Origin: Microbacterium psychrotolerans
Lineage (GTDB): Bacteria > Actinomycetota > Actinomycetes > Actinomycetales > Microbacteriaceae
Length of the DNA: 64,000 nucleotides
NCBI RefSeq assembly: GCF_031085295.1
Contig: NZ_JAVFWO010000004.1
Location: forward strand, 372,001-436,000
Reading direction: 5' to 3'
Shown piece by piece: positions 40,795 to 48,988 of this stretch; within the stretch, counting starts at the first letter, position 1; each line of letters opens with the position of its first letter. A program made the translations under genes and the position numbers. The notes beneath the pieces were generated by a model. It saw nothing but the letters and a program-made list of their open reading frames with translations. It searched no databases and had not been told where the DNA came from.

Positions 40795-41708
40795 AGGCAA
40801 TCGTCGCGGCCGATCGATCCGCCGAAGCCGCCGGCATCATCCTGACGGAGACGCCGGTGCCGGTGCCGGCGATCAACGACGTCGTCGTCGAGGTCCACGC
40901 TTCCGGCTTCGTCCCGGCCGAGTGGGAGTGGCCCTCGACCTGGGTCGATCGCTCAGGCCATGAACGGTCGCGACCCATCATCGGACACGAGTTCGCCGGC
41001 GTGGTCACCGCCCTCGGCTACGGCACGACGGGTCTGTCGCTGGGTCAGCGGGTGTTCGGGATCACCGACTGGCACCGCGACGGGACCCTCGCCGAGCACG
41101 TGGCCGTGGAAGCCCGAAACCTCGCGCCGCTGCCCGGCGACGTGGACTTCACGATGGGCGCGAGCCTGCCGATCTCAGGCCTGACTGCGTGGCAGGGCCT
41201 CTTCCAGCACGGCCGGCTGCAGCCGGGGCAGACGGTTGTGGCGCACGGCGCCGCGGGGGCGGTCGGCTCGGTCGTCACGCAGCTGGCCCGCGAATCCGGC
41301 GCCTATGTGATCGGTACCGGGCGGGCCAAGAACCGCCAGGCGGCGCTCGACTTCGGTGCGAACGAGTTCCTCGACCTCGACAGTGCGAGCATCGAAGACA
41401 TCGGCGGCGTCGATCTGGTCTTCGACGTGCTCGGCGGCGATATCCAGGAACGTTCCGCGCGGATCATCCGTCCCGGCGGCACGCTGGTGTCGGTCGTGGG
41501 GCCCGTGGCAGCGCGCCCGGACGGCGGTCTCGCCATCGATTTCGTCGTCGAGTCCGTGCCGGACCAGCTGACGCAGATCGTGCAGCGCGTCCGGGACGGA
41601 CGGCTCCGCTCGAACGTAGGAACGGTCGCGACCCTCGACGATGCGGTCGCCGCGCTCAACCCCACCGCACGGCGCACCGGCAAGACCGTCATCCGCGTAC
41701 GTCCCTGA
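40791..41708 (+). CDS. Zinc-independent quinone oxidoreductase (MDR superfamily)
   Basis: A 305-residue medium-chain dehydrogenase/reductase: MKAIVAADRSAEAAGIILTETPVP, SGFVPAEWEWPSTWVD, PIIGHEFAGVVTALGYGTTGLSLGQRVFG, and the NAD(P)-binding GQTVVAHGAAGAVGSVVTQLARESGAYVIGTGR. The zinc-ligand Cys residues of true alcohol dehydrogenases are absent, so quinone or enone reduction is likely. GGAGG lies upstream within a short leader frame. No operon partner is evident. Confidence 0.9.
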   Translation: MKAIVAADRSAEAAGIILTETPVPVPAINDVVVEVHASGFVPAEWEWPSTWVDRSGHERSRPIIGHEFAGVVTALGYGTTGLSLGQRVFGITDWHRDGTLAEHVAVEARNLAPLPGDVDFTMGASLPISGLTAWQGLFQHGRLQPGQTVVAHGAAGAVGSVVTQLARESGAYVIGTGRAKNRQAALDFGANEFLDLDSASIEDIGGVDLVFDVLGGDIQERSARIIRPGGTLVSVVGPVAARPDGGLAIDFVVESVPDQLTQIVQRVRDGRLRSNVGTVATLDDAVAALNPTARRTGKTVIRVRP

Positions 41709-41777
41709 CGATCGGCCCCGCTCGCGCACTCGCACCCCGGTCTGAGGCGACCACACGCGGACCCGACCGCTCCCCCG

Positions 41778-42956
41778 CTACAGGCGCTCGATCACCGTGG
41801 CGTTGGCCATGCCGCCGCCCTCGCACATCGTCTGCAGGCCGTAGCGGCCACCGGTCGCCTCGAGGAACGACACGAGAGTGCCGAGCAGGCGGGTGCCCGA
41901 CGCGCCGACGGCGTGCCCGAGCGCGATCGCGCCGCCCCAGGGGTTGAGCTTGGCGGGGTCTGCGTCGATCTCGCGCAGCCATGCGAGCGGCACCGACGCG
42001 AACGCCTCGTTCACCTCGTACGCATCGAGGTCGTCGATTCCCAGACCGCTGCGCTCGAGGATGCGCTTCGTCGCCGGAATCGGTCCCGTCAGCATCATCA
42101 TCGGGTCGTCGCCGACCACCGCGAACGAGTGGAAGCGCGCCCGCGCCGTCAGTCCGAGCGCGGCCGCCTTCTCCTCGCTCATGATCAGGACAGCGGATGC
42201 CGCATCCGTGAGCGGCGAGGAATTGCCCGCGGTGATGCGCCAGTCGAGGTCGGGGAACCGCGCGGCGAGTGCGTCGGTGCGGAAGGCGGACTTCAGCCCG
42301 GCCAGGGACTCCGTCGTCGTACCTGCGCGCACGGTCTCGTCGAACGCCACCGCGTCGGGGGCGCCGGCCAGGACCGGGATCACCTGCGAATCGAACGCGC
42401 CGCGGGTCCAGGCATCCGCCGCCCGCCGATGCGATTCGGCCGAGAACGCGTCGAGCTCTTCGCGGCTGAAGCCCCATCGCTGAGCGATGAGCTCCGCCGA
42501 CACGCCCTGGTTCACGAGGCCGTCGGGATAGCGGTGCACGACGCCCTGCGAGACGGTCCCGCCGTGGGCCGACGAGCCCAGCGGGACGCGGCTCATCGAC
42601 TCGACGCCCGCAGCGATCACGACGTCGTACGCACCGGCGATCACGCCCTGCGCCGCGAAATGCGCCGCCTGCTGACTCGACCCGCACTGGCGGTCGATCG
42701 TCACGGCGGGCACCGTCTCGTCGAAGCCGGCCGCGAGCACGGCCTGCCGCGCGATGTTGAGGGACTGGTCGCCGATCTGGCTGACACATCCCATGAGCAC
42801 GTCGTCTACCTGCCGCGACTCCAGCCCGCTGCGCTCGAGCAGCGCCGTGAGCACTCCGGCGACGAGGTCGACCGGCTGCACGGCGCTCAGCGCACCTCCG
42901 GGCTTGCCGCGCCCGGAGGGGGTGCGGACGACGTCGACGATGACGGCCTGTGGCAT
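41778..42956 (-). CDS. Thiolase family acetyl-CoA acyltransferase
   Basis: A 392-residue thiolase with both catalytic cysteines and the histidine: nucleophilic Cys91 in DRQCGSSQQA, His in GGAIALGHAVGASGTRLLGTL and Cys in QTMCEGGGMANA. It cleaves 3-ketoacyl-CoA or condenses acetyl-CoA. GGAGG precedes the ATG. It follows the methylcitrate genes on the same strand but is separated from them by a hairpin, so it may be a separate transcript. With the acyl-CoA dehydrogenase and hydratase genes it completes a beta-oxidation-like set. Confidence 0.95.
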   Translation of the reverse strand: MPQAVIVDVVRTPSGRGKPGGALSAVQPVDLVAGVLTALLERSGLESRQVDDVLMGCVSQIGDQSLNIARQAVLAAGFDETVPAVTIDRQCGSSQQAAHFAAQGVIAGAYDVVIAAGVESMSRVPLGSSAHGGTVSQGVVHRYPDGLVNQGVSAELIAQRWGFSREELDAFSAESHRRAADAWTRGAFDSQVIPVLAGAPDAVAFDETVRAGTTTESLAGLKSAFRTDALAARFPDLDWRITAGNSSPLTDAASAVLIMSEEKAAALGLTARARFHSFAVVGDDPMMMLTGPIPATKRILERSGLGIDDLDAYEVNEAFASVPLAWLREIDADPAKLNPWGGAIALGHAVGASGTRLLGTLVSFLEATGGRYGLQTMCEGGGMANATVIERL

Positions 42957-42988
42957 GGAGACCTCCTGCTCAAGAGCCTAGGACGGTG

Positions 42989-43015
42989 CCGGATGCCGCG
43001 GGTCTCGGCATCCGG
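42989..43015 (-). terminator. Hairpin built from GGATGCCG/CGGCATCC
   Basis: CCGGATGCCG (42989-42998) pairs perfectly with CGGCATCCGG (43006-43015) over a 7-nt loop. It lies between the thioesterase stop and the thiolase start on the minus strand. Confidence 0.65.
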
Positions 43016-43016
43016 G

Positions 43017-43049
43017 ATCAGCCGCGCGTCGAGGCATCAGCCGCGCGTC
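43017..43049. repeat. 14-bp tandem duplication at the thioesterase 3' end
   Basis: ATCAGCCGCGCGTC occurs at 43017-43030 and 43036-43049 (19-bp step). The second copy contains the stop codon; the first is just beyond it. Confidence 0.5.
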
Positions 43050-43489
43050 TCGGGCGTGGCGTAGGTGCTGCGCTGCTCGATGACGGCGAGCGTGCACCGC
43101 GAGATGCACACGAGCTTGCCGGCGTCGTCGACGATGCGGATCTCCCACACGTGCACGCGGCGACCGATGTTCACGGGCGTCACGGTCGCCGTCACCCAGC
43201 CCGACGAGATCGGGCGGATGTGGTTCGCGTTGATCTCCTGGCCCACGACATGGAACCGTTCGCGATCCACGGCGAGGTAGCCCGCCCACGACGCGAGCGT
43301 CTCGGCGAGAGCCACCGATGCCCCGCCGTGGAGCACGCCCGCCGGCTGGACCGTGCGATGGTCCACCGGCATCCGTCCGACCAGCGCGTCGTCGCGGATC
43401 TCCACGATCTCGATGCCGAGGTTCTCGATGAGCGTCCCCGTTGCCATGGCTCCGAGATCGACGGCGTCGGCGCCGTGCCAGAGGCTCAT
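43037..43489 (-). CDS. PaaI-type hotdog thioesterase
   Basis: A 150-residue hotdog protein: GTLIENLGIEIVEIRDDALVGRMPVDHRTVQPAGVLHGGASVALAETLASWAGYLAVD. The GVLHGGASVALAETL segment with HGG is the active-site helix of the PaaI/ComA group. The substrate is probably an acyl-CoA. It starts 4 nt after the prpC stop, so it is the last of the methylcitrate operon genes or just past them. Confidence 0.9.
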   Translation of the reverse strand: MSLWHGADAVDLGAMATGTLIENLGIEIVEIRDDALVGRMPVDHRTVQPAGVLHGGASVALAETLASWAGYLAVDRERFHVVGQEINANHIRPISSGWVTATVTPVNIGRRVHVWEIRIVDDAGKLVCISRCTLAVIEQRSTYATPETRG

Positions 43490-43493
43490 CGGG

Positions 43494-44684
43494 TCACCCC
43501 GCTGCCTCTTCTTCGCGCTCGGCGGCGGCGAGGGTCGCGGCATCCGGAACGTAACCTTCGATGTGGCGCTCGTCGGGGCCGTTGTACTCCGACAGCGGGC
43601 GGATGAGCGCGTTCGAGGCGAGCTGCTCCATGATGTGCGCGGTCCAGCCGGTGACGCGCGCCGCCACGAACAGCGGGGTGAAGGTGAGCGTGTCGAAGCC
43701 CATGAGGCTGTACGCCGGACCCGACGGGTAGTCGAGGTTCGGGTAGATGCCCTTGCGCGCCACGAACTCCGACTCGAGGGTGTCGTAGAGCGCCGCGACG
43801 TCGGGCCGGTCGTAGTGCTCGACGAGGGTGTCGAGCGCCGCCTTCATCGTCGGCACGCGCGAGTCGCCGCGCTTGTAGACGCGGTGGCCGAAGCCCATGA
43901 TCTTGCGCTTCTGCGCGAGCGCCTCGTCGAGCCACGGTCCGACGTTCTCGGCGGTGCCGATCTCGTCGAAGATGTGCAGCACGGCCTCGTTGGCGCCGCC
44001 GTGCAGCGGTCCCTTGAGGGCGCCGATGGCCCCGACGACCGCCGAGTAGAGATCGCTGAGCGTCGAGGCGATGACGCGGCCGGTGAACGTCGAGGCGTTG
44101 AAGGAGTGCTCCGCGTACAGGATCATCGAGCGATTGAAGGCGTCGACGACGACCGGGTCGGCCTCCTCGCCGAACGTCATCCAGAGGAAGTTGGCCGCGT
44201 AGTCGAGGTCGTCGCGCGGCGCGAGCGGCTGCTGGCCGCGCCGACGGCGCTGGCCGTACGCGACGATCGCGGGGAGCACGGCGAACAGACGGACGCTGCG
44301 CGCCAGGTTCTCCTCCGCACTGCCGCTCACCTCGAGCACCGAGCCCGTGCCGGCGAGGTCGCGGGCGCCGATGAGGCTCACGGCCGTGCGCACCTCGTCC
44401 ATCGGGTGCGCGTCGATCGGCACGAGATCGATCGCGGCGCGCACATCAGCAGGGAGGTGACGGTAGGCCCGCTCCGTGGCGCGCAGCTGCGCCAGCTGCA
44501 CGCCGGTGGGCAGGTCGCCGTGCCACAGCAGGTAGGCGACGGCCTCGAACGACTGCGTGGCCGCGAGCTCCTGCACCGGGTAGCCGCGGTACAGCAGCGA
44601 GTTCGTGTCGGGGTTGACCTTCGAGACGGCCGTGTAGTCGACGACGACGCCGGCGAGCCCCTTCTTGATGTCGGGTTCGGTCAT
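43494..44684 (-). CDS. prpC: 2-methylcitrate synthase
   Basis: A 396-residue citrate-synthase-fold enzyme: KKGLAGVVVDYTAVSKVNPDTNSLLYRGYPV, the catalytic His in LKGPLHGGANEAVLH, GFGHRVYKRGDSRVP with the second His, and Asp in YPNLDYPSGPAY. It condenses propionyl-CoA with oxaloacetate to 2-methylcitrate. The ATG at 44684 follows AAGGAGAG. Flanking prpB and prpD identify it as the methylcitrate enzyme rather than housekeeping citrate synthase. Confidence 0.93.
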   Translation of the reverse strand: MTEPDIKKGLAGVVVDYTAVSKVNPDTNSLLYRGYPVQELAATQSFEAVAYLLWHGDLPTGVQLAQLRATERAYRHLPADVRAAIDLVPIDAHPMDEVRTAVSLIGARDLAGTGSVLEVSGSAEENLARSVRLFAVLPAIVAYGQRRRRGQQPLAPRDDLDYAANFLWMTFGEEADPVVVDAFNRSMILYAEHSFNASTFTGRVIASTLSDLYSAVVGAIGALKGPLHGGANEAVLHIFDEIGTAENVGPWLDEALAQKRKIMGFGHRVYKRGDSRVPTMKAALDTLVEHYDRPDVAALYDTLESEFVARKGIYPNLDYPSGPAYSLMGFDTLTFTPLFVAARVTGWTAHIMEQLASNALIRPLSEYNGPDERHIEGYVPDAATLAAAEREEEAAG

Positions 44685-44709
44685 GATGACTGCTCTCCTT
44701 CGGGGTGCG

Positions 44710-44786
44710 GCATGTCCCGGAAACGGTCGTTCCGCGGGTGCGGGAGCGACCGGTGTCGGGACATGCGACGCGCAATTCGGGACATG
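44710..44786. repeat. Stem-loop and direct repeats CGGGACATG between prpB and prpC
   Basis: GCATGTCCCG (44710-44719) pairs with CGGGACATGC (44757-44766), with an inner CGGTCG/CGACCG pair. A third copy, CGGGACATG, at 44778-44786 repeats the second at 21 bp (two turns). It may be an mRNA structure that sets prpB:prpC ratios, or operator sites for an internal promoter. Confidence 0.55.
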
Positions 44787-44787
44787 G

Positions 44788-45687
44788 TCAACGCTCGATC
44801 TGGAAGTTGAAGACGTCCTGGTCGAAGTGGTTGTACTGCTCGTAGTCGATGAGGTCGTAGAGATCGGCCCGGTGCTGCATCTCACCCAGCTTCGCGGTGA
44901 GGTGTCCGTCTTCGATGAGCGTATCGAGTGCACGGGATGCGGCGCCCATCGCGATGCGCAGCAGCGACACCGGCCAGATCACGATGTTCACGCCGACGTC
45001 CCGCAGCTGATCGACCGAGAACAGGTCGGACTTCCCGAACTCCGTCATGTTGGCGAGGATCGGCACGTCGACGGCGGCCCGGATCGCGGCGAACTCCTCG
45101 AGCGATCTCATCGCCTCGGGGAAGATCGCGTCGGCTCCGGCATCCACCAGCGCCTTGGCGCGATCGATGGCGGCATCCATCCCCTCCACCGCGCGGATGT
45201 CGGTGCGCGCCATGATCAGGAAGTTCGGATCGCGGCGTGCGTCGGCGGCCGCGCGGATGCGCTTGATCGCGGTGTCCTCGTCGACCACGGCCTTGCCGTC
45301 GAGGTGGCCGCAGCGCTTCGGGTTGATCTGGTCCTCGATGTGTGTGCCGGCGATGCCGGCGTCCTCGAGCGTCTGGATCGTGCGTGCCACGTTCATCGGC
45401 TCACCGAACCCCGTGTCGGCGTCGATGATCGCCGGGAGGTCGGTCATCCGCGCGATCTGCTGGCCGCGGGCCGCGACCTCGGTGAGCGTCGTGAGGCCGA
45501 TGTCGGGCAGGCCGAGGTCGGCGCTGAGCACCGCTCCCGAGATGTAGACGCCCTCGAACCCCTTGCGCTCGATGAGCCGGGCGCTGAGCGGGTTGAACGC
45601 GCCGGGGAAGCGCAGCAGCTCGCCGCTCGCGAGCCGCTCGCGGAACAGCCGTCGCTTCTCGTGCGCCGGCACAGTGGAGTACAGCAT
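44788..45687 (-). CDS. prpB: Methylisocitrate lyase
   Basis: A 299-residue enzyme of the isocitrate-lyase superfamily: LRFPGAFNPLSARLIERKGFEGVYISGAVLSADLGLPDIGLTTLTEV, IIDADTGFGEPMNVARTIQTLEDAGIAGTHIEDQINPKRCGHLDGKAVV with the catalytic KRCGH, and LIMARTDIRAVEGMDAAIDRAKAL. It cleaves 2-methylisocitrate to pyruvate and succinate. It lies between prpD and prpC in the same direction. The 112 bp upstream contains three TTCGCAG-type sites. Confidence 0.95.
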   Translation of the reverse strand: MLYSTVPAHEKRRLFRERLASGELLRFPGAFNPLSARLIERKGFEGVYISGAVLSADLGLPDIGLTTLTEVAARGQQIARMTDLPAIIDADTGFGEPMNVARTIQTLEDAGIAGTHIEDQINPKRCGHLDGKAVVDEDTAIKRIRAAADARRDPNFLIMARTDIRAVEGMDAAIDRAKALVDAGADAIFPEAMRSLEEFAAIRAAVDVPILANMTEFGKSDLFSVDQLRDVGVNIVIWPVSLLRIAMGAASRALDTLIEDGHLTAKLGEMQHRADLYDLIDYEQYNHFDQDVFNFQIER

Positions 45688-45729
45688 CAGAGACTCCGTC
45701 CTTCACAGAGTGCGCAGCATCCGTCGTAC

Positions 45730-45777
45730 TTCGCAGCTTGCGCGCGAGTCGCTGCGAAATCCGTGCGATTCTGCGAA
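45730..45777. promoter_or_regulatory. Three TTCGCAG/CTGCGAA sites upstream of prpB
   Basis: TTCGCAG at 45730-45736 and CTGCGAA at 45752-45758 form an inverted pair; a further CTGCGAA lies at 45771-45777. They sit in the gap between prpD and prpB and are candidates for an additional regulator of the operon. Confidence 0.45.
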
Positions 45778-45799
45778 GTCTGGGAGCGCGCGGACAGCA

Positions 45800-47326
45800 T
45801 CAGAACAGGCCCTTCGGCGCCGGGGCGCCGGCGAGCACGCCGAAGTCGGCGACGATCGTGAGCTGCTGCACCTCGGCGGCGGTCAGCTCGGGGAGGCGCT
45901 GCGCGAGATCGAGGAAGCGCTCGATCTCGTCGGCCGCGAGCACCGGCTCGGCCAGCAGCCGGAACTTGCGCACGTAGTCCTCGCGCGCGAACGGCCGGGC
46001 GCCGAGCGGGTGGGCGTCGGCCACGGCGATCTCGTCCTCGATCGTCTCGCCGTTGGTGAGGCGGATCTCGACGCGGCCGCCGAACCCCTTCTCGTTCGGG
46101 TCCTCCGAGTGGTAGCGGCGCGTCCACTCCGGGTCTTCGGCCGTGGTGATCTTGTGCCAGAGCTCGATGGTGTCGGTGCGGCCGGCGCGCTCGGGGGTGT
46201 ACGAGTCGACGTGGTGCCAGCCGCCGTCCTGCAGCGCGACAGCGAAGATGTACGGGATCGAGTGGTCGAGCGTCTCGCGCGACGCCGTCGGGTCGTACTT
46301 CTGCGGGTCGTTGGCCCCCGACCCGATCACGTAGTGCGTGTGGTGCGACGTGTGCAGCACGATCGCCTCGACGTTCGCGGGGTCCAGCAGCTCGGGGTGC
46401 TCGCCGTGGAGCTTGCGGGCGAGGTCGATCCAGGCCTGCGCCTGGTACTCGGCCGAGTGCTCCTTCGTGTAGGAGTCCAGGATGCCGCGCTTGGGCTCGC
46501 CGGCACCGGGCAGCGGCACCTCGTAGGTGGCGTCGGGTCCGTCGAGCAGCCATGCGATGACGCCGTCCTCGCCCTCGTAGATGGGGCTGGGGGACGTCTC
46601 GCCGCGCATCGCACGGTCGACGGCCTCGATCGCCATCTTGCCGGCGAACGCGGGGGCGTGAGCCTTCCACGTCGAGATCTCGCCCTTGCGCGACTGCCGC
46701 GTCGCGGTGGTGGTGTGCAGGGCCTGGCCGACCGCCTGGTAGATGGTCTCGACGTCGAGCCCGAGGAGCGTGCCGATGCCGGCGGCAGCCGACGGGCCGA
46801 GGTGCGCGACGTGGTCGATCTTGTGCTTGTGCAGGCTGATCGCGCGCACCAGGTCGATCTGGATCTCGTAGCCCGTCGCGAGTCCGCGCACGAGCGCGGC
46901 GCCGTCGGCCCCCACGTGCTGCGCGACGGCCACGATCGGCGGGATGTTGTCGCCCGGGTGCGAGTACTCTGCCGCGAGGAACGTGTCGTGGTAGTCCAGC
47001 TCCCGCACGGCGACGCCGTTCGCCCACGCCGCCCATTCGGGGCTGGTCCTGCGGTCGAGCGCGCACCCGAAGACGGTGGCGCCGCTCCCGCCGACCGACA
47101 CCGCGTGGTCGAGGGCCTGCTGGCGCGCGGCGCTGACGGGCGCGCGGGTGAGGGATGCCGCCGCAACCGCCGCGTTGTCGATGACGCGGTTGATGATCAT
47201 GTCGACCACGTCCTCGTCGACCGCCACGGGGTCGGCGGCGATCTCGGCGATGTGCCAGGCGAGCTGCCCTTCGCGGGCGAGGTTCTCGTCGCTGCGGTGG
47301 ACGCGGAGGTGGTGGATGACGGTCAT
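45800..47326 (-). CDS. prpD: 2-methylcitrate dehydratase
   Basis: A 508-residue MmgE/PrpD-family enzyme: [54 protein letters not shown] (conserved DYHDTF), [43 protein letters not shown] and [14 protein letters not shown]. It dehydrates 2-methylcitrate to 2-methylaconitate/isocitrate. It begins 9 nt after the GntR stop, so the regulator and enzyme are cotranscribed. Confidence 0.95.
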   Translation of the reverse strand: MTVIHHLRVHRSDENLAREGQLAWHIAEIAADPVAVDEDVVDMIINRVIDNAAVAAASLTRAPVSAARQQALDHAVSVGGSGATVFGCALDRRTSPEWAAWANGVAVRELDYHDTFLAAEYSHPGDNIPPIVAVAQHVGADGAALVRGLATGYEIQIDLVRAISLHKHKIDHVAHLGPSAAAGIGTLLGLDVETIYQAVGQALHTTTATRQSRKGEISTWKAHAPAFAGKMAIEAVDRAMRGETSPSPIYEGEDGVIAWLLDGPDATYEVPLPGAGEPKRGILDSYTKEHSAEYQAQAWIDLARKLHGEHPELLDPANVEAIVLHTSHHTHYVIGSGANDPQKYDPTASRETLDHSIPYIFAVALQDGGWHHVDSYTPERAGRTDTIELWHKITTAEDPEWTRRYHSEDPNEKGFGGRVEIRLTNGETIEDEIAVADAHPLGARPFAREDYVRKFRLLAEPVLAADEIERFLDLAQRLPELTAAEVQQLTIVADFGVLAGAPAPKGLF

Positions 47327-47335
47327 GACGGCCTT

Positions 47336-48031
47336 TCAGATCGAACGCGGAGTCGAGGAGTTCGTGAGCGCTGTGGCACGGAGCGACTCGAGGATGCTGT
47401 GGAGGGCGTTGTGGAGGTGCACGTGCGTCGCGTGGGCCGCGAGATCCGCGTCGCGGGCGGCGATCGCGGCGGCGATCAGGCGGTGCTCGGCGACGGATGC
47501 CGCCAGCCGTGCGGGGTTGTCGCGTGCCAGTCGACGGACGCGGACGAGGTGCGTGCGCACCGTGCGCAGCGCTGCGGTGAGGTAGTCGTTGGCGACGGCG
47601 GCGTCGAGCGCGAGGTCGAAGCGCTCGATGAGCGCGTAGTAGGCGTCGGTGCCGTCCGTGGTCGGCGAGGTGGGGCCCGGTGCCTCGGCGCCCGCGAGGT
47701 CGACGTGTGCGAAGTCGCGCGCGAGGTCGGCGAACGCCGCGGCATCGCCCCGCTCGGCGGCCAGGCGTGCGGCCGATTCCTCGAGCGCACGCCGCACCTC
47801 GAAGATCTCGCGGATGTCGCCGGCGTCGATCGCGGTCACGACGGTGACGCGCGGGGACTGCTGCGCGACGAGTCCGTCGGCCGCGAGGCGGCCGAGGGCT
47901 TCGCGCAGCGGGGTGCGGCTGACGCCGAGGCGGGCCGCCTGCTCCACTTCGCCGAGCACCGCGCCGGGGCGCAGGATGCCGGACTGGATCTCGTCGAGGA
48001 GAGTCGCGTACGCGCGATCGCTGGCGCGCAT
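47336..48031 (-). CDS. GntR-family (FCD) regulator of the propionate operon
   Basis: A 231-residue regulator with a GntR winged helix ([55 protein letters not shown]) and an all-helical FCD ligand domain ([50 protein letters not shown]) that binds carboxylates. The ATG at 48031 has GGAGG 8 nt upstream; an ATG at 48037 is too close to it. It heads the prp operon and probably autoregulates through TGTATACA sites. Confidence 0.93.
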   Translation of the reverse strand: MRASDRAYATLLDEIQSGILRPGAVLGEVEQAARLGVSRTPLREALGRLAADGLVAQQSPRVTVVTAIDAGDIREIFEVRRALEESAARLAAERGDAAAFADLARDFAHVDLAGAEAPGPTSPTTDGTDAYYALIERFDLALDAAVANDYLTAALRTVRTHLVRVRRLARDNPARLAASVAEHRLIAAAIAARDADLAAHATHVHLHNALHSILESLRATALTNSSTPRSI

Positions 48032-48064
48032 CCGCATCACCTCCTCGTTCGACACCTCGGCCAG

Positions 48065-48072
48065 TGTATACA
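48065..48072. promoter_or_regulatory. TGTATACA operator upstream of the GntR gene
   Basis: A perfect 8-bp palindrome, 33 bp from the GntR start. The following TGAACGC resembles AAACGC after the etf copy. Confidence 0.6.
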
Positions 48073-48116
48073 TTGAACGCATCTGGCGCCAACGTCGGCG
48101 GATCAGGAGCGCTTTA

Positions 48117-48124
48117 GGTATACA
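48117..48124. promoter_or_regulatory. Second GTATACA operator
   Basis: GGTATACA has the same GTATAC core, 52 bp (five turns) from the first. Together they could bind two GntR dimers on one face of the helix. Confidence 0.5.
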
Positions 48125-48145
48125 TTTACCGCTGCGCCGGCAGCA

Positions 48146-48988
48146 TCACGCCCCCGAACCCTGCCGGTCGCGGCGCGCCTCCGCCCGAGTCCGCGGCGCC
48201 GGGGCCGTCGCCGCCGCGGGCGGCGCGGGCGTGGCCGCGGCATCCGCTCCCCCTCGACCGTCACCGGCACCCGCACCGGCACCGGCACCGGCACCGACGA
48301 TGCGGCCGTCGTGCACCTCGATGACCCGGTCGGCGCGCGCGACCAGCAGCGGATCGTGCGTCGAGACGATCGCCGCGAGGCCCTGGCGGTGGGCCAGCGC
48401 ACCGAGAAGGTCCATGATCGTGGCGGCCGTGCGCGAGTCGAGCTGCCCGGTCGGCTCGTCCGCGATGAGCACGCGTGGTCGCGCCACGATCGCCCGTGCG
48501 ATGCCGACGCGCTGCTGCTGTCCGCCGGACAGCTCGGCCGGCCGCTGTTCGGCGTGCGCCGCGAGCCCGACCATCGCCAGGGCGTCGGCGACGCGGGCGT
48601 CGCGTTCGGCGGGGTCGGTGCGGGCGATCCGCAGGGGCAGTTCCACGTTCTCGCGGGCGGACAGCACCGGGATGAGCCCGAAGGACTGGAAGACGAACCC
48701 CAGGGCGTCCCGCCGCAGCGCGGCGAGGTCGTCCTCGGGCAGGTCGGTGGTGTCGACGTCGCCGATCCACACCCGGCCCGACGTCGGGCGGTCGAGCACG
48801 CCGAGGAGGTTCAGCAGCGTCGTCTTGCCCGCGCCCGACGCCCCGCGGACGGCGAGGAGCTCCCCGGCGCGGAGTTCGATGTCGATGCCGTCCACCGCGT
48901 GCACGTCGCCGGCCGCGGAGGGGAACACCCGCACCAGACCCTCCGCCCGCAGCGCCACGCGGGCGTCCTGAGCCTGTTCGAGAGTCAT
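48146..48988 (-). CDS. MacB/LolD-type ABC transporter ATPase
   Basis: A 280-residue ATPase: Walker [14 protein letters not shown]-loop [13 protein letters not shown], signature LSGGQQQR, Walker [10 protein letters not shown] with DEPTGQLD, and switch His in VSTHDPLL. The C-terminal 45 residues are low complexity, starting with a Gly-Ala run encoded by a six-unit CACCGG repeat. It forms the export system with the ATPase at 48985 and permeases at 50001 and 52766; its ATG overlaps the preceding stop (ATGA). Substrates for this transporter class include peptides, lipoproteins or lipids. Confidence 0.95.
   Translation of the reverse strand: MTLEQAQDARVALRAEGLVRVFPSAAGDVHAVDGIDIELRAGELLAVRGASGAGKTTLLNLLGVLDRPTSGRVWIGDVDTTDLPEDDLAALRRDALGFVFQSFGLIPVLSARENVELPLRIARTDPAERDARVADALAMVGLAAHAEQRPAELSGGQQQRVGIARAIVARPRVLIADEPTGQLDSRTAATIMDLLGALAHRQGLAAIVSTHDPLLVARADRVIEVHDGRIVGAGAGAGAGAGDGRGGADAAATPAPPAAATAPAPRTRAEARRDRQGSGA
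48262..48297. repeat. Hexanucleotide microsatellite (CACCGG)6
   Basis: Six in-frame units (one CACCCG, one CACCGA) encode alternating Gly-Ala near the ATPase C-terminus. Unit changes would alter length without frameshift. Confidence 0.7.
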
